Below, one piece after another: positions 9,680 to 20,232 of a stretch of 64,000 nt of DNA. Position 1 is the first letter of the stretch. Every line of letters starts with the position of its first letter. Under the pieces are notes generated by a model. The model was not told the origin of the DNA. It saw only the letters and a list, made by a program, of their open reading frames with translations, and searched no databases. This DNA comes from Kalaharituber pfeilii (taxonomy: Eukaryota; Ascomycota; Pezizomycetes; Pezizales; Pezizaceae): NCBI GenBank assembly GCA_015179045.1, contig WHUZ01000016.1, positions 248,001 to 312,000 of the forward strand. Direction: 5' to 3'. Position numbers and translations under genes: made by a program.

Positions 9680-10190
9680 CCCTGAAGCCAAAAGGTATTC
9701 GTCAAGTGCTGAAAGAACGAGGACTTTGGAAAAGCCATCAATCAGATGGGTTTGCTTTTCTTCTGAAATGTCCAACTTCTCATGACCGCAATGGCTGTAC
9801 ACCAAATCTCATTGGAGGTTGTTGTGCACGAACTTTACTTTCTCAGCAGCCTGACTTTATGCAGCAAAGAGGCCGGTTAGAAGAAGAATTAGAAGCTGCT
9901 GGTCAACAGGTAATTTTCTATCCTAAATTTCATTGTGAACTTAATTTTATTGAGCGTTATTCGTGTTCTGTCAAGTATTATTTACAAGAAAACTGTTCTT
10001 ATTCATTTGATGGTTTACGAGATACTCTTCCTTTAGCATTACAATCTGTTTTCTTCCGCATCCATTAATTGTTTTTATTATCATTGTTTGCGTACTATTG
10101 ATGCATATAATGAAGGGTTAACCTATGGTACTAAAGTGTTTCATTCACATATATATAAAGGTCATAGACAGGTACCAGATAAAACGAAGT
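9680..10190 (+). pseudogene. 3' part of a DDE transposase, same family as 5-1848
   Basis: Starts at PKGIRQVLKERGLW and continues through GCCARTLL, FYPKFHCELNFIE and the Glu of the catalytic triad. A frameshift near 10050 is followed by the matching tail (TIDAYNEGLTYGT..) to a stop at about 10190. The first 60% of the protein is missing. Just upstream (9525-9655) is a TCGGTCGCTCAA-type microsatellite. Confidence 0.75.
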
Positions 10191-11298
10191 GGTAAAAGGG
10201 GTATGCATAGGAAATGCATATATTTTATTCTATTTTTGGTTAGCTATTTTCCTTTTTTGGTTAGTTTAGTATGTACTATACCATATTTAGCAGTTACTAA
10301 AGGTGGACATTTCTACCCATTCCCATAATAAAACTTCTTATCTTTGATTTTCAAATCACGATGACAAAAAATTAAATAAATAGATATCGCTTCAAAATAT
10401 TAATTTTCATTTACTAATTTATCATTTTTTGACGTAAAACTAATTTTGGTTGTGATTTGAGTGTTGAAGTTGATGCGAAATTCACTCCGGTTACAGATGT
10501 CCCCAACCATAAAATCTGGCACTTTTCGTCCGGTATAGCAAGGTTCCGGTATAGAATAAAATGCTTGGCAGACAGGGGGGTGATAAAATTTTGTAAATTC
10601 AAATAATTACTGAAATAGGAGATGAACGAAGTAAACATCAACTTGTTTCACATCCAGCCAAAGACATCAATATGCATCGTCACGAAATCTAGAAAAATGT
10701 CGGGCCTTGAGTGTGCTTGAGAAGCATCAAATATGTAAACATTGACTAGAACCAAAATATGCTAAAGAAAAGTTAAGTGAATTCGATAAACATCATCGAG
10801 ATGAATTGGTAAGATTACTGTACTTTAACTTAACTTTGATATCCAAGGTATCGAATTTATTATTTTAAGCTGACCAGTAGCTGTATCTACTAAGTCAGGT
10901 ATTTTGAAATAAAGTGGTAAGTGGTTAGCAATTAATCTCGGAACATGGAACAAGAAGCAACGAAGTGCCCAGTTTCTAATTACTCGAACAACATTGTAGC
11001 AAGTGATGGTAGCAGTAGTACGAACGGCATTAGCAGAAGCAGTGACAGCAGTGGTGGCAGCCAAGTGTGAAATGGAGTAGTCTAAGATGTATTAGTATTA
11101 GCGCGTCCGGTATAGCAAATATTATTTGTATGGAGACAGGGGGGTACTTGTCTGGAGGTTTCTGTCCGGTCCGGAATTGTTAGGGCATCCGGTATAGCAA
11201 GGGCGATTTGTATGGGGAACGGATGTTGCAGCCAGAGGCCATCCGGTATAGCAAGGTTTCCGGTATAGCGAGGTCCGGTATAGCAAGGGTAGACTGTA

Positions 11299-12010
11299 TT
11301 AACTGGGATGTACGACTGCTAGAGAGAGCGTTATGAGTTGCTAATTTGTTTCACCTTGTTTGATTGTCTTATGCCTAATTTTTTTTAAAAAAAAGACTAC
11401 GCCATTCTTCGCAAACCTTTTCTAAGAAAGGTATTGCCCAGGAAGAAGTATGGTTGACTGTTGGCTTGTGATGACTTAAACCCCGGATTGTGTGGCCCAC
11501 ACGCCGAGGCAATGTGCCGTGCTTAGTAATACTAGAAGTAGGCTTTTCTTCACAGTTTCTCTCGCTAATAGTCTCATACCAAGACCCTAGTCAGCGTCTG
11601 GTTACGAGATTACCAAGACCCCTCTCGCTGCTGAAGCCGAGCGCATTTTCCCAACACAAGTTAGGCATGCTCCTCACAATAGTATAGCTCCTCTGATTTC
11701 GTTCCCAGACTCGACAGTTGCGTGCTAAATAATCAATAATTCTTTGGGTAGCGAATGAATCGATTACGAGACGACTTTGAGGTCTTCCACTTGCGGGTGC
11801 CCAGTACGTCCTCCCCTTGGATTTTCAGATCCCCGGTATATACATATGTAGTGTCGTCAGGTTCGCCAGCCGTGCTATTACTAGAGCCCCCTTGGTGGCT
11901 ACTCTCTGCTGTACGCTAGTTATGATCTCGCCGGCGTTATGCTGCCACGTCTCCACTTCAGCCCTTTTATGTGGTATCAGCAAAGCACTCTTTTCGCGTC
12001 CGGACGCAGG
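11299..12010. other. No gene supported
   Basis: Unique-looking sequence with a few short frames and no recognisable domain. A T/A run near 11380 (TTTTTTTTAAAAAAAA) resembles an end of a tail insertion but I found no duplication. Confidence 0.35.
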
Positions 12011-12011
12011 G

Positions 12012-12092
12012 TCACTTTTTTCATTTTTTGGTCATGTAACCCCGCGTACAGGCTCTCAACCTATGGCAGGGGCCCTCTTTATTACCCAAAGG
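12012..12092 (-). mobile_element. B/C-type tail fragment
   Basis: Minus strand: GGCCCCTGCCATAGGTTGAG, AGCCTGTACGCGGGGTTACA, then an A-rich run. This keeps the outer CCCCTGC/GCGGGG stem and inner AGG/CCT stem of the B hairpin with different bases. Target duplication not resolved. Confidence 0.5.
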
Positions 12093-12118
12093 AAGTCTGT
12101 ACAGTAACACCGGCTTGT

Positions 12119-12545
12119 TGTCAGGGTGACCGAACAAAGTATCAATGATGCCATTCATAGTTATCCATGATGCCATGATGATGATGAGAGCGAAGCTTGT
12201 TAATTCAGCACTCAATGTTAAATAGAATAATGCAAATAACCGACACGCTGAAGGCCTATATATAGAGGCGTACATGGCCGCTATACAAAGGACAAGTTCC
12301 AAGCGTTGTCCTAAGTTACACCTACATTTCACTGCCAGCGCAGACACCATAACATTACAACGCTAAACCTTTTACCTTTAACTTTTACCTTTCACCTTTA
12401 CCTTTTACCTTCACTCAACAAACGTTCTCGCCTTCAACCCTTTTAAGTTACTCGCTTGCACAAATGGATATGGATGACGAAGTACCCTACTCTCCAACAT
12501 TGGGATCGGTAGCACTGGACCCTCCGGGATCGGGTCAAGAGACTA
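12119..12545 (+). repeat. LTR, leader and gag start, left arm of a long inverted repeat
   Basis: The LTR probably spans 12119-12320 (TGTCAGGG..AAGTTACA; TATATATAG box near 12270). A leader with TACCTTT repeats and the first ~80 nt of gag follow. The same ~420 bp recurs inverted at 13355-13745, about 90% identical by eye. Confidence 0.75.
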
Positions 12546-13362
12546 TCCGAGGCATCCAGGCCACCATCAAAGAGCTAGAACGAAAAGTAGCACTCTTGAA
12601 CGCGGCAACCCCGGCCCCTGCAGTCCCAGCAACCCCAGCAACCCCGGCAACTCCGTCAGCCTCAGCAAGCTCGGAAGCAGATAATTTAGATACTGGAATC
12701 AGTAAGGAGGATCGCAATGCTATTCAAACACTCCGCCTTGCGGAAATACCCACAGTTGATGGTACCTCAAATTTTGATGAATTTGAGTATGAATTTCGAA
12801 CCATGGTAGCATTACGGACAACAAATACTCCAGGTATTCGATTTGGACTGCTTAACCTAGCAATGAAAGGCAAGGCTGGCTTATGGTGGAGAAACAATAA
12901 GAAAAAGCTACAGGACAAAAAGACAGCCCTTCGAGCTTTACGAGAAGCTTGGGCTGACCCAGGTCAGCAAGCAAATGATAGCAGCTCCCTTGCAACACTT
13001 CAGCGCACTGGTACCATCCTAGAGTTCTTTGTTGAAGCAGAGTCACTCAACATCCATGCCAATATACCAAATGACAACCTACCTTTCTTGCTGGAACCAG
13101 GGCTAAAGCCAAGTCTACGAAAGGCTCTGGAAGGCCAGAATGCCCCTCTGCATGATTATGATGCTTGGAAGAGCACATAGCTGTTAAGACAGGCACTCGG
13201 TTAGATACACGAGCCTCGAAATCGCAACAATCCAAAACGATACAGCTCCCAGCACCTCCCAGAAACAATATTAGGACTGGAAATTATATGTCTCAGTATG
13301 AGAAGGATGCAAGAATTAAAGCAGGCCTCTGCTACAAGTGTGCAGGCAAAGGCCATATAGGA
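12464..13362 (+). pseudogene. LTR-retrotransposon gag, frameshifted
   Basis: Starts MDMDDEVPYSPTLG. A coiled-coil stretch (about residues 25-46) and a Pro/Thr/Ala linker precede a gag core with FDEFEYEFRTMVA and KGKAGLWWRNNKKKL. A frameshift near 13165-13175 separates this from the C-terminal part with a single zinc knuckle start, CYKCAGKGHIGR, after which the sequence jumps straight into the inverted 5' region. No protease, reverse transcriptase, RNase H or integrase follows. Probably Ty3/gypsy-type by overall layout; the knuckle lacks its final Cys because of the junction. Structural protein of a virus-like particle in an intact element; non-functional here. Confidence 0.75.
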
Positions 13363-13745
13363 AGGGTCCGGTGATAGCAATCCCAATGTTGGAGAGTAGA
13401 GTACTTCGTCATCCATATCCATTTGTGCAAGCGAGTAACTTAAAAGGGTTAAAGGCGAGAACGTTTGTTGAGTGAAGGTAAAAGGTAAAAGGGAAAAGGT
13501 TTAGCGTTGTAATGTTGCGGTGTCTGCGATTGCAGCGAAATGTAGGTGTAACTTAGGACAACGCTTGGAACTTGACCTTTGTATAGAGGCCATGTAGGCC
13601 TCTGTATATAGGCCTCCAGCGTGTCGGTTATTTGCATTATTCTATTTAACATTGAGCGCTAATGAACAAGCTTCTCTCTCATCATCATCATGGCATCATG
13701 GATAACTATGAATGGCATCATTGATACTTTGTTCAGTCACCCTGA
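13355..13745 (-). repeat. Inverted copy of LTR, leader and gag start (right arm)
   Basis: Mirror image of 12119-12545. The outermost bases (..CTGACA) are displaced to 17000-17011 by a LINE insertion that duplicated GTCACCCTGA. Confidence 0.75.
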
Positions 13746-13763
13746 GGGGACGGAGCAATCCTA

Positions 13764-15935
13764 CTGTGTTCTACCGGGATATTGCGCATAACCGGGATAT
13801 TGCGCACTTTCGGGTGACTAATAAATGACTTGTCAAAATTCAACGACTTGTTCAATTGACTTCAAATTAAATACAATGCATCTAGATACATGTGGAAACC
13901 TATTTTAGACCTTGTTTAAGCACACAGAAATTTTTTAGGTGGGGTGATTTTGGTAACATACCTATTTGGGAAGGACAGACATTTGAAGGTCTAACTTTTG
14001 CAGAATCATTTCCCAAGTCTCACAGCCATTGTGGTAGATGCTCTTGTGGGTCTAGATGGTGGGTGCGAAGTAGAAAAGAGCTGGCGTCTTGTGGGTGGAA
14101 GTGGTGTCTGAACAACTATAGTATCCAAAGTGGTATCTGAGGCAGCATCAGATGTTTCAGAGTCATCTGTATCAGACCAGGCTTCTGGTGACTCTGAAGC
14201 AATTCTAGCTTGTTTGCGAGTACGTTGGGATGGTTGAAGCTTGTTTTTGGCCTGTGGTTGCTGTGACTTCGACTTGGATGTTCTTTTTTTTTTCGGTTTT
14301 TGCTTCTTTTGCTCTTCCATCTCTAGCTGCTTCTTGAGCCTGATAATATCCTTTCCAATAATGGGCCCAATGACTGGAAGACGTCTTTGGTCCTTTGTCT
14401 TGAGTTTTTTACCACGCTTCTTGAGTTTCATATTGATATCTCTCTCAATATCAACCTCAGTCATTACTCCTAATGCTGCTGATAAGAGTTTAAGAAATGA
14501 CTTTTTGATTTCTGACTGAGAGGCATTTGGAAGTCGTTGAATGAAGCGAATAGTACGCCTTTAGAGTGCTTTTGGTGTCCTAGGAGTATAGACACTATGG
14601 GAGGATATTGGACGTACTGGAGAGAGGTATTTTTCGATAGCTGTATGTTGCATATTGCTAAGGGATTCTATAGTTGCTAGGATATATTCCAGTCCCTGCT
14701 CATCCAGACTTGATATTCTGCTCCGTAAAGGCACGCTCTCGAGCTGTCTTAAGCATTGGCCAAAAATTTCCTTTTCTAATAATATCAAAATTCTCTCTAG
14801 TAAAGGTATCCACCTCTTGACTATAGGCATGTTGTGGAGGTGCAAATAACCCAACATCTAAAGGCTGTAGAAGATGCGTTGAGTGTGGGAGAAGACAAAA
14901 CACTAATATATCATGCTCCAAACACCATGAAAGAAATTCCCAAGAGCAATGAGAGGCATGTCCATCTAGAAACAATATAATACGATGAGTTTTTTTAGAC
15001 AATTTCATTGCTAGGGGGTAAAAATGATTCTGCAAATAGTCTTGACCAATTTTATTATCTGTCTATCCCTTAGGTGAGTGGTTAAATCTTGCTTCCTTAT
15101 CCTCTGGAGTTATACCTGCATACTATCCTGTTACATGAGTTTTTCCTTTATATATAATATATGCAGGTAATACTTTACCAGCTGCATTAATTGTCTCAAT
15201 ATCTGTAATTGTTTCTCTGTTTCCATCCACCCTCTTTCGCACATGCTTTCTCCCAGCTTTACAAATCACTTTGCATTTGCTTCCTCTTCCTAACATAAAC
15301 CCTTTCTTCCATATATTCTCCGCGGGTATCTTATTCCTTACTATCACTTTTTACGCTGCCTGAATAAACCTTTTTACTACTTCCGGATTATTTGCTGCTG
15401 CCCGCTGGCACTCCTGAGCTGTTGCTAACTTCTGCTTGACTTCTAGGTGTCTTTTCACAAACCTGCGTACCTGCTTAATACCCCCCTTACATTTAATTAT
15501 TAAACTAGTAGCAATCTCTCTCAAAGTTTCTATCTCAATAGGAATCCCATATCATCCATTCGCTCAAGATATCTTACCACTGCCTTCTCCTGCTCTTTAT
15601 CTAGGTGCTGCTGACTCTCATGACTAACTTTACGAGTAGTAGTCTTCCCTTTATATCTATTTCTCACTGTAGCTTCAGCTAGTCCTAAAAAGTCTGCTGC
15701 TCTCCGAACTGACTTGGACTTACCATCTTTAAGGCTCTTAATAGCCTCCTGAATTTTCGCTTCTTGATCTTTTGCCATGGCTGGGTTCTATAGACCTCCG
15801 GGAATGATTGTTGTTGCGTTGCTGTGCCCCACAATGCCGGCGCAACTGTAGTGTTATCAAGTAATTGCGCTAGCGCACTAGCGCCACGCTAGTGCACAAC
15901 ATCCCGGTCGTGCGCAATATCCCGGTAGAACATAG
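13764..15935 (-). mobile_element. Fot1/pogo-type DNA transposon, about 2.17 kb
   Basis: Inverted repeats of about 40 bp: CTGTGTTCTACCGGGATATT on the left, the complement CTATGTTCTACCGGGATATT on the right, each with a second internal ACCGGGAT copy. TA duplications at 13762-13763 and 15936-15937. Encloses one decayed transposase gene on the minus strand. Confidence 0.9.
14006..15778 (-). pseudogene. Pogo/Fot1 transposase, decayed
   Basis: The N-terminus from 15778 is a CENP-B/psq-type helix-turn-helix (SVRRAADFLGLAEATVRNRY). Later segments give IPAENIWKKGFMLG (15340-15290), FLDGHASH with the second catalytic Asp (about 14970), LPHSTHLLQPLDVGLF with the third (about 14880), and a Lys-rich C-terminus with LKKRGKKLK (14400). 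Several frameshifts and stops (for example near 15355, 15120, 15065 and 14565) separate the parts. The first catalytic Asp, expected in a DEKGF-like motif, is not visible (WKKGF). Non-functional; its inverted repeats could still be acted on in trans. Confidence 0.85.
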
Positions 15936-15951
15936 TACTTCCTGGGGAGGA

Positions 15952-16199
15952 TTTTTTTTTTTTTTTTTTTTTTTTTATTTCATTACTCGCATGCCGCCCT
16001 ATGGGCTATGGCAAGGGTTTATTTAAAAGTAATCAAGGAAAAAAAAATTATGTCTAGCTACATGTGTTGCCCGCGGAGTTCCTGCGTAGTGCGGGTTTCG
16101 GACCTGTATGTCTTCCTACTTCCTTCCTCGGTCCCGTTCATACTGGTCCGTCCTCAGCCAACGTCCTCCCAGTCTCACTCTCCCACCCTCGAATGTGTT
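15952..16199 (-). mobile_element. 5'-truncated half-LINE (ORF1 end plus A tail)
   Basis: The minus strand encodes only GRVRLGGRWLRTDQYERD, the ORF1 C-terminus, followed directly by a 3' UTR and the A hairpin with poly(A). No ORF2 lies between them. Target duplication TGGGGAGGA at 15943-15951 and 16200-16208. Confidence 0.85.
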
Positions 16200-16851
16200 T
16201 GGGGAGGAACAGCACGGTCAACGACGGAGAATTAATAGCTATCAGCAAGGCCTACAGGTCCCAGGGAAAGTGCTGATAATTACGGACTCCCAGACAGCAA
16301 TCGCGAAACTCCAGAGAATCGCCGAGGGGGACCCAACTGCGGACGGAACATCGAACGAGGTGAGAAGACAATGGGAAAGAAGGGTGAACAGGGGAGACCT
16401 GGACTTAGCGGTCACCTGGGTAAAAGGGCACAAAGGGGTGAGAGGTAACACAGCAGCGGACCACGCGGCGAAGATCGGCACTGCCCTACAAAACGAAGAC
16501 GAAGTCGTCACGGAAGCCGGTATAAGACAGGAATACAAGGCCAACCGAGCGGCGGACAGAAACCAGGCGAACCTGAATTACCGCCCGTTGCAGAAAGTAG
16601 ACAAGCGATGCCTCCTGGCCACCCTTACAGGAATCCTCGGCAACAAAGGACTGAAGGAATGGCGGTTTCGGATAGGAAAGACAGACTCACCAGAATGCAG
16701 GTGGTGTGGGGAGGCACCAGAGAATTGGGAACACATACGTAGCGAGTGTCGGGCGTGGCGAAAGAAAGTCCCGGAAGGGGCGGAGGGTATAAGACAGACG
16801 GATAAGAACACAAACTTAGTCGAGATTTTGGAATGGGCGAGAGAGGAATAG
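16200..16851 (+). pseudogene. LINE ORF2 C-terminus: RNase H and finger
   Basis: RNase H motifs NDGELIAI, LIITDSQT, VTWVKGHKG and NTAADHAAK are followed by RPLQKVD..LTGILGNKG and the finger SPECRWCGEAPENWEHIRSEC (C-x2-C-x7-H-x4-C). The stop is at 16849-16851 after VEILEWAREE. One frameshift near 16255 separates NDGELIAI from the rest. Belongs to the LINE at 13746-16999. Confidence 0.85.
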
Positions 16852-17089
16852 TATTCCGGTTTTTGTTTCACTAATTCTTTCCTATATATTTTTCCCTTAA
16901 GAAAATTATCATGTACTGTATCTAAACATCGCCATAGCCCAAAGGGCGGCATGCGGTAAATGAAATAAAAAAAAAAAAATCAAAAAAAAAAAAAAATCGG
17001 TCACCCTGACACCGCAGTTCTATCCACCTGCATTTCTTTCCTCTGTCCCATTCATACCCATATTGCCCGTCCTTCTTACCTCCGATGCA

Positions 17090-17360
17090 AGGAGTCCAAA
17101 GGCCTACAGGTGTTTGCTGTGCTTCTTGTAGTAAGGCTAGCGCAGAAGGGAGACCACTTCTGGTCCCCCTGCATGATTTGCATAGTGTGGGATTGCCCCA
17201 CTCGCGCTGTCCACAGGCGCTACATCTGTACGAGAGTTGTAGGTCAGGGCAGTCGTTTCACTTGAACCAACTCAGGGCAGCCAAGTGAATGCAATGCCTT
17301 CCCCGCCATATACTTGTCACATCGTTTGCACGTTTCGCACCTTCGCTAACCAACGCTGTT
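17090..17360 (-). pseudogene. Cys-rich coding fragment, unrecognised
   Basis: In minus frames there is RCETCKRCDKYMAGKAL, then after a frame change CPDLQLSYRCSACGQREWGN and CKSCRG. Regular Cys pairs suggest a zinc-binding fragment, possibly related to the Cys-rich gene at 4290, but the frame is broken and I cannot name it. Confidence 0.3.
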
Positions 17361-17404
17361 GACGCTGCTGCAAGAGGGATAGTTGAATGTTGATGTAGTA
17401 GTCT

Positions 17405-17490
17405 TTCATTTTTTTTTTTTTTTCCCTTACCGGGGGTGGGTCACATAAGCCCACGTCTATATTACCAACCTATGGCAGGGAGTTTGTAGT
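17405..17490 (-). mobile_element. B/C-type tail fragment
   Basis: Poly(T) then CTTACCGGGGGTGGGTCACA and ACCTATGGCAGGGAG on the plus strand, a diverged C-type tail on the minus strand. GTAGTC occurs on both sides as a possible target duplication. Confidence 0.45.
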
Positions 17491-17549
17491 CGTTTGCTAA
17501 GTAATCTATGTTATACCTTCGCAGAATAGGTGACAAGTGCTATTTTTTT

Positions 17550-18015
17550 AAATTTTTTTTTTTTTTTTTCTGTTTTTTCTCATTACTCGTGTGCCGCCCT
17601 TAGGACTATGACGAGATAACATACAAAGGAGATAATGTTGGGAAAATAAAAATAGTTGAATTAAGTAACGGCAAACATAAAACGAGAACTTCACTCGCTT
17701 CCCTCCACCCACACCATCATCTCCGCAAGGGCGTCCCCCTCCCTCTCCTTCCTCTGAGGGTGTCTCGTCAGCATCTCCTTTGTGCCAGGCCAATGCTTCC
17801 CGCAGACTTCGAATCTATCCATCAGGTGGTCAGTGGTCTCCTCTTCTCTCCCGCACCAGGGACGCTCCGGGCTGTCTGCTTACCTATCTTCGCCTTCCAT
17901 GCTCTTAGCCCCTTTCCTCCCATGATGCCTGCCACCGTCTTGATATGCTTGGTATCCTGTTTAGTGGCCTGTATGACAGTCTTAGTCTGTCCCGCTCCTC
18001 TGCTTCGCTTCCACC
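17550..18015 (-). pseudogene. LINE ORF2 end with A tail
   Basis: Minus strand: the finger is degenerate (SPERPWCGREEETTDHLMDR, first Cys lost), then DALAEMMVWVEGSE, a 3' UTR and an A-type tail (TCATAGTCCTAAGGGCGGCA) with A-rich sequence to 17530. No duplication identified. Confidence 0.7.
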
Positions 18016-18690
18016 AGTAGCCTTGCCTCTGTGACTGATTGGGGCCAGCTATCTCATCTGGGCTACTTATGACTAGCGTGGGTTAGTCATGAGTGGTTTG
18101 GTCTACCTATGAGTGGCTTAGGCTAGTGGTAACTGGGCTACTCATCACTGAGACGGGCTGCTGATTGATTTATAAGGGTTAAAGATTAAAAGAGTTAAAA
18201 TGTATAATTGGATACATGAGTAGAGATGTTGGTGCTTTATAGTACATGATTTCTTCACTGACATGCAATTTTTTTTCTTTTCTCTACATGGTCGCTTACC
18301 ATACTGACATGTATAGTGCTAGCAACATCGCACTGTTTATATGATTTCGTAACTGACATGATTAGTACTATGAATAACATCATTTTCTTCTTGATGCACT
18401 TCATCTGAGTCTTTTGTAGTTCAATTTTGACATTCTACATTAGGATGATAAGAAGGTGAAATGGTACGTAGGCTTTTTCTGCAGCTGCATCGCTGGGGAA
18501 TACATCCTTCTCGACAGGAACAGGTTCCAGAGGGTAAATTGCCAACTTTCGTAGTGTTGTCACGTTGAGATAAAGATTTTCATACTGTAGTATGTAATGA
18601 TATTGATGCCAAAGAAGGATCCTGGGGTGGAAGGTTGCCAGTTCTTCTGCTGGAACCTCGAGTGTGATATTGTAGTATAATGGCGATTCA
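18016..18690. other. No gene recognised
   Basis: Contains short direct repeats built on GTCATGAGTGG / CTATGAGTGG near 18060-18150, and otherwise unique AT-rich sequence without a supported frame. Confidence 0.4.
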
Positions 18691-18696
18691 AGCGTG

Positions 18697-19800
18697 AAAG
18701 CCTCCCCTCAGGAACACAAGCTCAGACAGCTGGAGAAATGGCAGTATGGAGTAGCCAGGGAGATAGTCGGGGCTCCATGGGGGACGAGTAGGGACGTGGT
18801 GGAGGGGTTGGCAAACTTGGAATCAGTTGAGACCTTTGTGAACGGAGAGGCGAAGAGGGTGGAAGCAAGAGCATTGAGGTTTGAGAAGGAACCAATAAGA
18901 GACCCGCAACCGGAGACCAGGTACTTAAGAGGATCACTCGAACACCGCGACCCCTTACCAATTCATATACATCAGTTCCATCCCAAAGACCTTAGTGGAC
19001 AAGAGTGGGAAGACGTCATAGCCAGAGAGACAGAGGAGGGGTGGGTGAGTATATACACAGATGGAAGCAGGAGAGAGGGGAGGACAGGAGCTGGAGTATA
19101 CCAGGGGACCAAAGACAGATCCGTGTACCTGGGGAGGCAATGCACGGTGAACGATGCTGAATTAATAGCGGTAGGAGAAGCCCTGAAAGGAGAGGGAGAG
19201 TTGTTGGTCGTCACGGATTCCAGAGTTACCATAACAAGACTACAAGGGATAGCGAGTGGAGACCTAACGCCAGAGGGGTCGGCGGAGTTTGTGAGGAGGC
19301 GGTGGGAAGAGAGGGTAGCCCGAGGGGAATATGACGTTGCGGTGTTGTGGGTGAAATCGCACAGAGGAGTCAGGGGCAACGCCATGGCGGACATGGCGGC
19401 GAAGGTTGCCACAGCAATGCAATACCAGGATGAGACAGTGACAGAGGCGGGGATCAGACAGCAGGTCAAAGAGTGGAGAGCCGAGGAGAGAAAGAGATTG
19501 AAGTTGTCGTACAGACCACTGGAGTATCTAGGGAGCAGGAGAAGGGTATCCACTCTCGCGGGAATCTTGGGAAACAAGGGACTACGACAGTGGAGACACA
19601 AGATAGGGAAAGAGACTTCTCCCGAGTGCAGGTGGTGCGGAAGAGACTATGAAAATTTTGCGCACATCATGGGGGGGTGCGAGGTGTGGAGGAAGAGACT
19701 ACCGAGAGGAGAGGAGGGACTAAGGGGGCCGATAAGGGATGAGGGGGTTAGGGGGGGAGAAATGACGCTGGCGGAGGTGATGGACTGGGCGGCAGAGTAG
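18697..19800 (+). pseudogene. LINE ORF2 C-terminal part, uninterrupted
   Basis: About 367 codons remain open to a TAG at 19798-19800. Order: connector with EKWQYGVAREIVGAPW, RNase H from VSIYTDGSRREGRTGAG (catalytic Asp of YTDGS, Glu of NDAELIAV, Asp of VVTDSR, Asp of MADMAAK), RPLEYLG..LAGILGNKG, finger SPECRWCGRDYENFAHIMGGC, end TLAEVMDWAAE. In full-length relatives this region removes RNA from the cDNA hybrid and the finger binds nucleic acid. The N-terminal endonuclease and reverse transcriptase are missing by 5' truncation, so it is a partial gene with no start codon of its own. The intact frame marks a recent insertion. Confidence 0.85.
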
Positions 19801-19930
19801 ACGGAGTGGTGCAGGACACGCTCGATGTTGCGACGTTGTTTTTTACTTTTTCTGTGATGTTATACTCTGTTTATTCGTTGTTATGTATTTAAATCCTCGC
19901 CATAGCCTACAAGGCGGCATGCGAGTAATG

Positions 19931-19962
<32 letters not shown>
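18697..19962 (+). mobile_element. LINE, family A, 5'-truncated, young copy
   Basis: 1266 bp from within the ORF2 connector through RNase H, finger, 3' UTR, A hairpin (GCCTACAAGGC at about 19905) and poly(A). Target duplication TCAAGCGTG at 18688-18696 and 19963-19971. The copy at 39098-39826 is almost identical over its whole 729 bp. Confidence 0.9.
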
Positions 19963-19965
<3 letters not shown>

Positions 19966-20056
19966 AGCGTGCAAACCGGAGGCAATGGAACAAAACAACC
20001 ACCACAGGACGAGTGTTTGGAAGCGACTCCATAACCACCCTAGCGAAACACACATA

Positions 20057-20091
20057 GATCGAAAGCTCTCAGTGTGCTGAGTCTTTTGATC
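20057..20091 (+). promoter_or_regulatory. Conserved 5' UTR stem-loop
   Basis: GATCGAAAG..CTCAG pairs with CTGAG..CTTTTGATC around a 4-5 nt loop. The same structure is at 34422-34456 and, inverted, at 25562-25596. About 40 nt downstream a CCCCTTGGGG mini-hairpin is also shared. Role unknown: a promoter, packaging or self-cleaving element are possibilities. Confidence 0.7.
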
Positions 20092-20232
20092 TACATTGTA
20101 TTTCCAAATACTTGACACCGCAAATTTCCCCCTTGGGGTGAAGTTTTGACGAAATCCTCAGCGTTGCCAATACATCAACCTCGTGCTAAGCACCAATAAA
20201 AACCATCCAAGCAGGCGCCAAGCACCAATCAG

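Larger units (their letters stand above)
9189..11296. mobile_element. TA-flanked inverted-repeat element (pogo/Tc1-like ends), about 2.1 kb
   Basis: The left end starts CAGTCTACCCTTGCTATACC and the right end is its complement (CCGGTATAGCAAGGGTAGAC then TG), flanked by TA (9187-9188, 11297-11298). The word CCGGTATAGCAAG recurs near the right end (11105, 11190, 11245, 11260) and near 10535. Inside are a hairpin element (9362-9445) and a 3' fragment of an unrelated-looking DDE transposase (9680-10190). No pogo-type transposase is present. Related ends occur at 55850-56370 and 57478-57855. Confidence 0.75.
13746..16999 (+). mobile_element. 5'-truncated LINE, family A, with two nested elements
   Basis: Begins in the RNase H domain (GDGAILLPGE), is broken by a pogo element (13764-15935) and a half-LINE (15952-16199), resumes at 16200, and ends with the A hairpin GCCCAAAGGGC near 16933 and a double poly(A). 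Duplicated target GTCACCCTGA at 13736-13745 and 17000-17009. Confidence 0.8.
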
